64,000 nt of DNA from Kalaharituber pfeilii. Taxonomy: Eukaryota > Ascomycota > Pezizomycetes > Pezizales > Pezizaceae. Positions 25,107 through 34,838 of this stretch are shown here, piece after piece; position 1 is the stretch's first letter, and each line of letters begins with the position of its first letter. The stretch spans positions 1,166,501-1,230,500 of the forward strand of contig WHUZ01000007.1 of NCBI GenBank assembly GCA_015179045.1. Direction: 5' to 3'. The translations under genes and the position numbers were made by a program. Under the pieces are notes generated by a model that ran no database searches, was not told the DNA's origin, and saw nothing but the letters and a program-made list of their open reading frames with translations.

Positions 25107-26481
25107 TTGCACATCTACTCAACCTTCTCCTTATTTTCTAAATTTCACGACAACGATATAGAGGTGGAGAGACATTTACCTGCCATTTTTCGATAGATTT
25201 ATCCTGTGTTTGACATTAGAACTTTGAGGCTGCTTCTTTCTCTATTTACGCACTCGGACGAGAGAAGGAAGTAGCGGGGCAGTGAATGGTCTTGAATGCA
25301 GTTTTTGAATATGACACTCGCGCGTTATATCATTTTTTTTTTAATCTTCTTTGTTTCCTATCTCTGTCATGATAGTTATTCTCAAATGGGTTATTAATTG
25401 TTTCGGTTTTAAATTTGATGACGCTTCAAAAAAGGCATTAATGAATGATATGAAGCTGGTTACGAGACTATTCTCAGTCCCTTCAAGACGATGCTATCGA
25501 GCTTCCGAACCCGACAGTTGTGAAGAAACATACGAGTTCGCCTGATGTTTGTAACTTCAGCGATGATTGTCCTTTATCTGCACAACCGGGTGGGTACTTA
25601 AGCTAGGCATGAAGCGCATTCAGACTCCCCACAGTGGGCGAACAGGAACTGCATTCCTCTACACCTCCCCAGATGGATCGACGCCCCCACTAGCTAGGGC
25701 GTCGTCATGAGTGTGGGATTGACTAATATAACGATCTCTCGATATGTCGAGGTCCCGCAGTTGCAACCTGGGCAAGTATTCTAGATGAATTTCGAAACGA
25801 TCTTACGGGTGAGTTCTAGTGTCTGCGTCAGGCCAAGTCGGGCACAAATCGAGTACAGTCGTTTTTCGACTTTGGATGACAACTGGACTGTGGAGTTGTG
25901 AAATGACAGAGAACCTCAACCAATAACCCAACTTGTGCTTGTATCCGAGTTGTTTTTACATTCATTTTACAATTTCTGGTAATTCCAATAATTTATTGTT
26001 GCTGTTTTGTTATTGATACAATATATGATTCAAGATAGACTGGGGAGTAGATTGGAAAATGTATGGAGGAAGAGTGAACGGAGTCGAACGAGGGATAAAA
26101 TAAAGGGGAGAGGAAGTGCTTAGGTATCGCCGGTACAAGGGCAATCCGAAGGTAACTCCTAGTCTCGTAACCAGGTAACTCCCTGTGCAACCCGGCCTCT
26201 GAGTGCTCTTCATATCCTTTTTGCCCCTGCAGGCTGGATGACCTGGCGTGAGGGGAGTCGCAACGGAAGCATGATTGGGAAGTAAAGATGCGAAGTTTGA
26301 TGTTCTGTGCTGCCCAGTGACCTTGTTCAGGCCAATAGCATTGCGGGAGGGCGTCTCATTGGCAGGCAGAGCCCATCAGCATCGCAATGTCGTTACCCCA
26401 GCTCTCTGCGCTTGGGACAGGTAAACAGGCAATGGGCGCGGGGGGAGGCGGGGGAGACGGACAGAGGAGAGCGCAGCGGTG
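25107..26481. other. Intergenic between desaturase and homoserine acetyltransferase
   Basis: Presumed 3' UTR of the desaturase, then no supported gene. Short frames have no protein character. Confidence 0.5.
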
Positions 26482-26517
26482 CACGTGCGATCGCGTGAAG
26501 CGCTTGGCGGGCACGTG
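26482..26517. promoter_or_regulatory. Paired CACGTG boxes upstream of homoserine acetyltransferase
   Basis: CACGTG occurs at 26482-26487 and again at 26512-26517, 30 bp apart (about three helical turns). The second reads TCACGTGC on the minus strand, which fits the Cbf1/bHLH consensus RTCACRTG. In yeasts Cbf1 with Met4 controls methionine-synthesis genes, so a role in sulfur regulation of the gene starting at 26849 is plausible. Binding here is inferred. Confidence 0.5.
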
Positions 26518-26635
26518 AGATAGCTTTGCGAAGTTCCGTGGAACGTCCGTGGACATGAGCGCCCGATGGCGACCGCCGACGGCCCTCAGGAATGTGAGCT
26601 CCGCTGCTCCGCCGGCCCCCAGGCGCACCGAGAGC

Positions 26636-26643
26636 TATAAAAG
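26636..26643 (+). promoter_or_regulatory. TATA box candidate for homoserine acetyltransferase
   Basis: TATAAAAG lies 206 bp before the chosen ATG and downstream of the paired CACGTG boxes. The spacing fits a fungal core promoter with a 5' UTR of 100-180 nt. Confidence 0.5.
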
Positions 26644-26848
26644 CTTCGCAATCTCGCGAGACGGCGCTGCGGCCGTCGACGAAGCACCAAGAGCTACAAC
26701 TATACCCAAGCTAAGACCTCGCTCCGAGTGAGCGGCGACCTAGCAGCCCAGCCTGTCCGTCTCTTAATTCCCCCTTCCCCATCACCCCTCGGAGGCACAA
26801 AGGTTGGCCTGCTAGACATACTCTCTCTCATATTGCTCACTCCCCGCA

Positions 26849-28541
26849 ATGCCTGAGGTTAACGGGCGTCTCGTTGCCCCAATGAAATATGGTTTGTATC
26901 TGCCATCTTTGACTCATACAGAGCTGAAGAATAATAGCTGTCCTGGCAACTTATGCTAATCTTCCATGGTGTATAGAGCGGATAACGTCTCAGCCTGAGA
27001 ACCCATTTTTCGACCTCATCTCAGACCAGTCTGTTGCTGTCGTACCCTTATTTACACTCGAGTCCGGGGTAACGCTCCACCAAGTCCCAGTCGCATACAA
27101 GACATGGGGAAAGCTCAACGCAAACCGGGACAATGCTATGGTTATATGCCATGCGCTTACTGGTTCTGCTGATGTCGAGGACTGGTGGGGACCACTAATA
27201 GGGCCTGGGAGAGCTTTTGACACAAAGCGGTACTTTGTGGTATGCTGCAACAGTCTTGGGAGTCCGTACGGAAGCGCAAGCCCATGCACGCTCAATCCTG
27301 ACACTGGAGAACGATATGGGCCCGAATTCCCGTTGACGACGATCCGGGATGATGTTGCGTATGTTTCTAGCACCTAGCAGAATGATAGTTGAATGTGTGT
27401 TAATACGTTGAAACAGAATCCATAAGCTGATACTAGACGACCTGGGAGTAAAACAAGTCGCGGTTGCCATTGGAGGATCTATGGGCGGAATGCTGGTACT
27501 CGAGTGGGCATACTACGGATTGGACTATGTACGGGCAATTGTTCCACTTGCTACCTCGGCAAGACATTCGGCTTGGTGTATCTCGTGGGGTGAAGCGCAG
27601 CGACAAAGCATTTATTCGGATCCTAAATATGACGATGGCTATTATCCATTTGATGACGTTGAGTGCCCTATGCTTTTACATGAGTTTTATGCAGTTGCTA
27701 ACCTGTCCTACAGCCCCCAGTCACCGGCCTTGGAGCTGCCCGCATGAGCGCCCTTCTCACCTACCGAAGCCGCAACTCCTTCGAGTCTCGCTTTGGCCGT
27801 AACACTCCCGACCCCTCTCGCATACGTTACATCAACCAACCCTACCGCCCGCCCAGCACCCCCCAAGAGGAACACTGGGCTGTGCACAACGACGGCCTCA
27901 AGAACGGCAAAAGGCTCGCCTCGCAATCCACTTCTCCCCGCAGCGGCAACAGCCCACCTCCTCCCAGCACTGATAACCTAACCACCACCACATCCCCACT
28001 GCACCCCCCTCACCAACGCCGCGCCCCAACCTACTTCTCCGCCCAATCCTACCTCCGTTACCAAGGCGAGAAATTTGTCAAACGCTTCGACTCTAACTGC
28101 TACATTGCCATCACTCGCAAACTCGACACACACGACGTCTCCCGGGGACGGGCCCCAATCAACGCCGAGGGTGAGTCCACATCCCCGGGCAACGTTGCTG
28201 CTGCTTTAGCCCAAATCAAGCAGCCTACACTGGTAATTGGCATCGAGTCAGATGGACTTTTCACGTTTCAGGAGCAACAGGAGCTAGCCACGTATATTCC
28301 GAATGCGAGGCTGGAGAGAATTGATAGCCCTGAGGGGCACGACGCATTTTTGTTACAGTTTGAGGAGGTCAATAGGCATATTAGCGACTTTTTGAGAGAG
28401 GTGCTGCCAGAGGTGTATGTAGGGGAGGAAGCAACGAGCAGTAGTGAGGATGAGGGGGTGTTGGCTGACGGGGCGAAGGTGGAGAAGAAGAAGAAGAAGG
28501 GGGGATTGGTGACAGAAGTGGACGATATTACGGCGTGGTAG
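26849..28541 (+). CDS. MET2: Homoserine O-acetyltransferase, 497 aa, four exons
   Basis: Exons are 26849-26891, 26977-27358, 27417-27657 and 27714-28541. Introns are 85, 58 and 56 bp; the third has a GTTGAG donor, which is less usual. The enzyme transfers acetyl from acetyl-CoA to L-homoserine, the first committed step from homoserine to methionine through O-acetylhomoserine. It has an alpha/beta-hydrolase fold with nucleophile Ser163 in GGSMGG, Asp402 in ESDGLF and His431 in EGHDAF. Family motifs include CHALTGSADVEDWWGPLIG and LGAARMSALLTYRSRNSFES. Residues about 280-330 are a Ser/Pro/Thr-rich insert between the nucleophile half and the Asp/His half, and the C-terminus has a run of five lysines. 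All splice junctions preserve the frame. Confidence 0.94.
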
Positions 28542-28650
28542 GATAGATGGCATTGGCTTTGGAAAGGGAAAATTGAATGGGTGTATGGATGCAATAATGA
28601 CTCATGATGTGCTCTTACAGCAGCTCACAGCTTTGGTCGCTGTTCGGTTT

Positions 28651-28699
<49 letters not shown>

Positions 28700-29471
28700 C
28701 CTTGGGGCATTAAGAATTTACGTTACTGTTTGCTACCATCACAGATTTGATTTCTCCATTTTCAAGTAGTCCTCACGGTTATTATTGTTTTTATTTTTTT
28801 TATTTTTTATTTTTTTATTTTTTGGGTCATGTATGGTAGATTCAGTCGCATCCTTCATTGGCGTCTTACCGAGAGAAAAAGAAAAAAAGAGAAGAAAAAG
28901 GAGATGTAACCCGCAATGGAAGTAGAATGGAATGGGGGGTATATACCATTAACATCACGTTCAAGTTCTAGTACGGTGTATTTAAAATGTCGGTTTTTTT
29001 TTTAGACATATTGTAACCAAGCGGGCATACTATTTTCTACAACATCACAACTTGAACCACATCGCACCACCAATATATGTACAGTTCGAGTGTAAGTAGG
29101 CCAGTGAATTTCCTAGATGTAACTTAACGTACTTAGCTTGCGAGTCTTTCTCCCATCGATCGATTGATCGATCGTGTCGCATTCATCCACTGAAAAAAAA
29201 AAAAAAAGAAAAAGTTCCTTAAATAATATAATAAATCCAGCCACAAATTTGCACACCAGGAAATCTCTATTTTTGGCTATCAATAGTCCGCAGCTGAATT
29301 TTACATGAGTTAGCGGACTACTGTACATATATTACTTATTGATCCAACATATGCAAAAAATAAACAAAAGCACATAAAACAAAAAGCCTAGTAGCCAGAC
29401 ACTATCTAGTCAACAGAGATAACGCCATGCTGCACCCATATACTGCTAGCTTCGACCATACTTGAATAATC
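28542..29471. other. Convergent intergenic region with long T tracts
   Basis: This lies between the ends of two converging genes. It includes a T run at 28656-28699, more interrupted T-rich sequence at 28780-28825, and an imperfect palindrome of GATCGAT units near 29154-29174. It contains no gene. Confidence 0.6.
28656..28699. repeat. 44-bp poly-T tract
   Basis: An uninterrupted T run about 115 bp after the homoserine acetyltransferase stop. A run of this length is prone to slippage and to assembly error, so its exact length is uncertain. It could also mark the tail of a retroposed sequence, but no body is recognisable. Confidence 0.8.
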
Positions 29472-31622
29472 TCACAACTTGAGCGCCTTGCTTGAAGTTA
29501 TAGCCTTCTTCTCCTTCACCATATTTCCTTGCACATCCCTCTTCTCTCCACTTTTCCCAATAACCTTGACGCCACCCTTCTTCAGCGTATCAATAACATC
29601 CTTTTTGCTGCCTTCCTTTGCCTTTCCACCATGAGTCTTGCCTTCCGTAGCATTCTTCTTTCTCTGCCTCTCCTTGTTCTGCTTCCTTCTCTTCTGTTTT
29701 TCTTCTGTTGTCATCTCAGCAACTGATACTGGCGCAGCACTTTTACCAATAATTTCCTTAACCGTGCCGGGTACCTTTGGCGCATCTTTCCTGTCCTTGG
29801 TAGGATTATAGACTTCTTGTGGTGCAAGCATAGACGCTTCAGCCGCGGCAGAGCCACCACCACCAGTTGTAGGCTGAGCTTCTTCCATTGATATAGCAGG
29901 GGCATCTGATACAATTGTAATTGACGGTTTTGGAGGCTTTGGTGTATAATGCCATGAACTCAAAGCATCCAGCTTCTTCGTCACGTCATTGAAAAGCTCC
30001 TTGATCTCTGCGTACTCCTTTTGCAATTTTTCATCTTTCGCGCTAGGGTGATTTGCGGGGTCCACTGATTGCAGATGATCCTTCTCATAAATTTCAGCTA
30101 AACCAACTTGCGGCTTTGAGTCGTCAAGTTCAACCCTTCCCCGTCTGAACTCCGCTGAGACGTCTGTGGGTCCTCTTTTTTGAAGTTCATCAAATTCTCC
30201 ACATAGAATACGCCTTTTTATCATATCCTCAAGCCCTTCAGTAACCTCTTGAGTGATAACAGGAACAGGCTTCCCTATCCTCTCAAAGTCGAGATCTTCC
30301 TCTAGAAGAGAATTCAGCGGCCGCTGCGTTGATCTAGCCTCACCGGAAAGAGTCCACGCCTTCTTGCTAATGTTAGCAAGCTCAAGTTTCCGAATCTGTT
30401 CATTTAATTCCGCCTGACGTTTTTCGTAGGTCGACTTTCTGCTTGCTGGATCACCTGGCTCTCCTTCATTGTCGTCTTCAGAGATGTCATCATCGAACAA
30501 ATCCCGTTTCGCTCTTTCCATATCAGCTTGCACACGAGCAAGTTCTTGCTCCTCTTCCTCTTCCGTCTTCTTCGGGAAAGCGTTCTTCCATGATTGCTTC
30601 TTCTGCTGTGACTTGGATAGCCCTTTCTTTGGCGGTGGCACAAAGAAGTCATCGTACATAATACCATTGGCATTGACTTCGTCCCCCAAATCCTCCTCAA
30701 AATCATTGCCATCTTCCTCATCTTCCTCATCTTCCTCATCTTCGGAGCCCTTGTCACTGGAAATCTTCAATTGGGCCGGGTCCACATTGTAGTCGATTTC
30801 TTCATCCGTATCAAATGCGTCTCCATTGGCATCCAATTGCTCAAACATCTCTGTTTGGCGATTGAACTCGTCGATTGAGAAGAAACCATCGTTGAGGCCA
30901 TGCACATCTTGGACGTATGTTTCGGCATTTTCCTCGTCTGCATCCTCACTGTTCCCTTCAAGAGCTTCTATACCCTCAAGATCGTCATCTTGCAGCTTCA
31001 CATCTTCGTCTCCTTCACCCCCAAAGCCCTCCTCACTGTCATCCTCACTACCATTCTCGTGGGCTTTATCTTCATTGTCATTCTCCTCTTCACTGTTCTC
31101 AACCCCCGACTGCTCTTCTTCATCTGAACCTGATGTCTCCTCTGAAACATCAAATTGCACTGCCTTCCTCTTCTTTCCATTTACAGCCGGGGGAGGCGTC
31201 CCTTTCTCGGCCTTAGCTTTCGAGTTCTTCAATAAAGCATTCTCCAATGAGCCTTCAACCTCCCCAACAAGTATCCTGACCTGCTCCCACACTTGTTCCA
31301 CATCAAACCCATCAAGGTAGATTTTGTCCAATACCACTGTATCACCTTTGGGATTCTTTTGCCGGCTCTTAGATGCGATGGACGCCGCAATTGGATCCAA
31401 GAACTGCTTTGCAACCATTAAAGACGCCGCGTGTAAAGCGGGCGTCGGGTGGAGGAAGTCATGCGGCGAGTTTTTAAGTGAGCTTGTAAGACCCAATATC
31501 GAGGACATCCCAGGCGATGGTATTGATTCGCGAGAGAGAGCTGAGGATGAAAGTGAGGTGCACGAATCACCATTAGCATAAGAGGAAAATGTGCTCGGAG
31601 CAAGTGAGTGGGCCTTCAGCAT
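29472..31622 (-). CDS. MPP10: U3 snoRNP protein Mpp10, 716 aa
   Basis: A single open frame. The frame stays open to 31706, but the ATG at 31622 (MLKAHSLAPSTFSSYANGD) gives the more natural start. Mpp10 is a component of the small-subunit processome; with Imp3 and Imp4 it binds U3 snoRNA for early cleavages of pre-18S rRNA in the nucleolus. Supporting segments are IYLDGFDVEQVWEQVRILVG near the N-terminus, long acidic blocks rich in Glu/Asp/Ser in the first half, FSIDEFNRQTEMFEQLDANG, and the C-terminal ASMLAPQEVYNPTKDRK followed by a Lys-rich tail. This domain order is typical of Mpp10. It converges with the homoserine acetyltransferase gene. Confidence 0.92.
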   Translation of the reverse strand: MLKAHSLAPSTFSSYANGDSCTSLSSSALSRESIPSPGMSSILGLTSSLKNSPHDFLHPTPALHAASLMVAKQFLDPIAASIASKSRQKNPKGDTVVLDKIYLDGFDVEQVWEQVRILVGEVEGSLENALLKNSKAKAEKGTPPPAVNGKKRKAVQFDVSEETSGSDEEEQSGVENSEEENDNEDKAHENGSEDDSEEGFGGEGDEDVKLQDDDLEGIEALEGNSEDADEENAETYVQDVHGLNDGFFSIDEFNRQTEMFEQLDANGDAFDTDEEIDYNVDPAQLKISSDKGSEDEEDEEDEEDGNDFEEDLGDEVNANGIMYDDFFVPPPKKGLSKSQQKKQSWKNAFPKKTEEEEEQELARVQADMERAKRDLFDDDISEDDNEGEPGDPASRKSTYEKRQAELNEQIRKLELANISKKAWTLSGEARSTQRPLNSLLEEDLDFERIGKPVPVITQEVTEGLEDMIKRRILCGEFDELQKRGPTDVSAEFRRGRVELDDSKPQVGLAEIYEKDHLQSVDPANHPSAKDEKLQKEYAEIKELFNDVTKKLDALSSWHYTPKPPKPSITIVSDAPAISMEEAQPTTGGGGSAAAEASMLAPQEVYNPTKDRKDAPKVPGTVKEIIGKSAAPVSVAEMTTEEKQKRRKQNKERQRKKNATEGKTHGGKAKEGSKKDVIDTLKKGGVKVIGKSGEKRDVQGNMVKEKKAITSSKALKL

Positions 31623-33400
31623 GATCTGCCGGGAATAAAATAGCCTTGTAGTTTGATTGAGAAATTGAAACTCTTGGCATCTTGGCGCCTGTTTATCTTG
31701 TAGCATATCCTAGACTTTGTGTTACGTTACAGCCGTTGAGACGCTAGTAAGCGTTAACCAGACGCGTGGGACTAGCTACATGTGGACATGAGGACACAGC
31801 AGTCATTGAGCTTGCTCAATAGTTCAGAGCTCGGACATCATCATCAAATATCATAAATGACGTTAGTCATACCTCTTTAGCGTCGCGCTACTCGTCTCCT
31901 TACGAGACTCTGGCAGTCCCTGTGGTTTGTGCTCTAGGTTTGCACACAGGTATATTAGATCTAACATCTCGGAAGATGACACTGGGGTCTGTCCAGAGCA
32001 TAGCTGCCGGGTAGAGTACAGCTGGATGCAAAGATGCAAAACATACTGTCAATCCCGTTGTGAGATGGTCGCGTGCCCCATACTCTACACCCCTAATCCG
32101 GGACAAGCTATACCCTACTGGTACTACCGGACTGCGCCAATCAACGGCAACTTGCACGTGGCTTGCCGCGGATCAGTCATCACGTGATCCATATCCTCCA
32201 TATCCCTCAAGTGGTTGTAGGGTTGCGCTCACAAATGCGGCGAGTTCAACGGTTGCAAGATTTAGTTGGCCTGTGATAAGCTCTTTCCCATTAGCTGCTT
32301 GACAAGCATGGCCACACCAGAGACTTCAGCTGCAAGGCTGGAGAAGAAGAGGAAATTGGGCTCGATGGACAGGGCGGTTCACCCGTGGATATACTGAGCA
32401 TGTGGGCTCTCGCTGAGCTTAGTTGTTACTGGAAATAATAGAGTGTCAATTTAACTAAGTTCAGGGGATCCTGCTCTCAGTATAGTAATTAGACTTTAGT
32501 TAAGAACTGCTAGAATATATCACAGCGCGCGAGAAACCAAAAACAGGCTACTCAGTTCCATTAGAATCTAATCATATGGAAGCGGAGGATTACAGCCCAT
32601 CTTTTAGACCTCCTAGTCTGAGCAACCCCGCGCAATCCAGGTTATCTAATCAGTCGGAGCCTATTTGTTTGCCTGAGCTTTTGTTGAGAAAGCGTTGATG
32701 AAGGTCTTGATTAGAACTTTCATTGCTGCAGATTAGTCCGCGGTGTCTCGAACCAAAAAGGTGAGCGATGGTTAACTACTTAAAGTAATGAGGGAGATGG
32801 CTTAGAGGGGGGAGATGAGTTATGGCGGGGCGATGATATGGGTCACGAGATCTCCCGACTGCCCGCTTCCGGGAACGGTATGTGATTTGGGTTGTCACCC
32901 ACTGTGGTATTTTCCGCTAGACCAAATTTGGAGAGCGACCACGGCTGTGCTTGGCGACAACAGTAGACTAGAGCGGCAAGTTGTTGTTCCAGGAAGTGAC
33001 TACCCGATTAGGAAGCCCATTTTGCATTATCCATCGAGATGACCATATGGTTCTTTGCATAATATCTACTTCCCCTGGTCAATTTTCACCATGTAACATA
33101 TTGCTATTTCTAGTATACAAAGTGAGAAATCTATGATTTCCTGGTCCATTTCCGCTTAGTATTGCCCCTTGAGCTGACACTCATGTACGCAAGACTAGTT
33201 CCCTTGGTCCATTCTCTCCGACAGCTCACATCTGTAAGGCTATAGAGCATTTAGATACAAATCTATAAGACTAAGTATTCTTGAGAAAGCAGGATGTACA
33301 TTGGAGTGCGTCAGAATGTCGGCCAGTTGCACCTGCATTTCTAGTATGGTAAACCCGGTATATGTACACAATGTCATTTATCAATTACTTATGAAAACTA
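31623..33400. other. Gene-poor region with a diverged repeat
   Basis: The first part should be the Mpp10 promoter. No gene is supported. Around 33070-33225 three loosely similar segments, each starting near CCTGGTCCATT-like sequence at spacing of about 65 bp, suggest a degenerate tandem repeat. Confidence 0.4.
32894..33030. repeat. Diverged dispersed repeat, copy A
   Basis: Aligns with 37477-37590. Shared blocks include GTCACCCACTG, GCTAGACCAAATTTG (against GCTAGACAGAATTTG), GTGCTTGGCGACAACAG (against GTGCTTGGTGATAACAG) and GAAGTGACTAC (against GAAAGTGATTAC). Two old copies of one sequence, probably a transposon fragment; no coding frame is shared. Confidence 0.5.
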
Positions 33401-33724
33401 GGGCTATTCAAAGTAATTCAAACGATCGATTAAATCGATTACAAAATTGATTAAAATACATATGGTTTACAGTTTAATCAGTTGAAGATTTAAATACGTA
33501 TACCGATGGTGCTTGAATGCCCTTAATCGGTGTTTAAACTTAGTCAAACGCGTTGGCCAGCATGTATTTGAAGTCCTTCCGGCTTGTGAGGGCTGGAGAG
33601 CAATCAAAACAGCTGAATCTGACTGCCATAAATGCAGTGTTGGGGATTCAATATGTTTGATCGATTAGACCGATTAGGCCCTTTGTTTGAATTTTTGACG
33701 GCTTAAAAGTACTTTGAATAGCCC
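33401..33724. mobile_element. 324-bp MITE with 15-bp terminal inverted repeats
   Basis: It starts GGGCTATTCAAAGTA and ends TACTTTGAATAGCCC, an exact inverted pair. Subterminal GATCGATTA-like sequences near both ends are also inverted. A T/A-rich interior has no coding frame. The TIR style is hAT-like, but I see no clear 8-bp target duplication. Confidence 0.65.
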
Positions 33725-33823
33725 AATTATTTACCCACCATTCTGTTTCCTTTCATCTTTTCCATCTAGTTCCTAAAACCCTTCTTCCGATTCCATCCCT
33801 TTATTTCGTCTATCTAGCCGAAG

Positions 33824-34246
33824 ATGACATCATCCTCCTCTACAAAGGGGTACTCTTCCCTAGCTCATAAACCCCAAGAGGAGGCCTTCAAGCGCCACAT
33901 GGCAACCACTAAGAAGGGCCCCTCTCCCCGCCCCGGGAACACCGCCACCTCTCCACCAACCACTCCCGATGCTACCACCAAAGGAAAAACCGGCATCGTA
34001 ATACACGGGATCGCCCTACGGAAGGACCTAGGGAAGGTCAGACAATGGTTGGAGGCCGCGAACAAGGAATTGGGAAAGATATCGGGGATTCGCTGGCTGA
34101 GGAAGAGGACCACGCTGGTTGAGGAGGGGAAGAAAACCAGCTCGGCGGTTGTATACTTGGAAAAGGAGACGGATGTTGAGAGGGTGAGGCTCGGGGGACG
34201 TTGGCTCAGATCGGTCCGGTACGAGTCGGAGAGGGGACGGAAGTAG
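33824..34246 (+). pseudogene. Retroelement ORF1/gag-like fragment, 140 aa
   Basis: The frame begins MTSSSSTKGYSSLAHKP. After a Pro/Thr-rich linker it reads GIALRKDLGKVRQWLEAANK and ends VYLEKETDVERVRLGGRWLR plus a short tail. That pattern, a helix followed by an RRM-like strand with a GRWLR motif, resembles the RNA-binding region in ORF1/gag-like proteins of fungal LINE-type elements as I recall them. No zinc knuckles, endonuclease or reverse transcriptase follow, so it is a truncated relic or a small derived gene. It lies 100 bp from the MITE. Confidence 0.4.
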
Positions 34247-34517
34247 GAGATACCGGGACCGGGACTGCCACCCGCATCATGGAGAAGTTTCGCGGGCACT
34301 ACATGTAGTTAGGAGTAGATAGTTTGGGGTTCGACTTCTTTTTTCACTTTTAATAAAACCTCGCCATAGCCCTTTGGGCGGCATGCCAGTATTGATATAA
34401 AAAAAAAAAAAAAAAAAACCCATGTTTATCGAACAGTTCCAGTAGAATAGACACCTCCTCTTCATCTTTCCCCAAGTAATAGAATCCCTCATGTAATGAT
34501 ACATACAGCAGATACAC

Positions 34518-34838
34518 CTAGTTGCTGTCTCCGTCCTTCACCGGAAGAAGTCCATAGTCAAGGTCAAGACAACCCAATGGGTCACTCTGGGTAGCTATCA
34601 TTTCAATCTCATCCTTTTTGTGCTTACTGAAATTGGTGTTCATAATGACTTCTTTCACTGAGGGTTTCCGATTCAATAAGGAAGTAGCCACGCTCCCACT
34701 TATCAGATAAGTCCAGGGTCGAGTAGTATCAACAAAGAGGTCAATTCCATTTTTGCTGCAGAACAATGCGGAGCGACAATCATGAAGTTCTCGGAGTTTT
34801 CCTTCGGGGGAGAACTTTATGATTCGCTGCTTATCCAA
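34518..34838 (-). CDS. Hypothetical ORF, about 106 aa
   Basis: A frame with protein-like composition (FSPEGKLRELHDCRSALFCS, then NGIDLFVDTTRPWTYLISGS) and an acidic end. There is no ATG at the start given; the frame stays open a little further upstream past a possible AG acceptor near 34858, so it could be the last exon of a spliced gene. I recognise no family. It may equally be a chance frame in a gene-poor region. Confidence 0.25.
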   Translation of the reverse strand: MDKQRIIKFSPEGKLRELHDCRSALFCSKNGIDLFVDTTRPWTYLISGSVATSLLNRKPSVKEVIMNTNFSKHKKDEIEMIATQSDPLGCLDLDYGLLPVKDGDSN

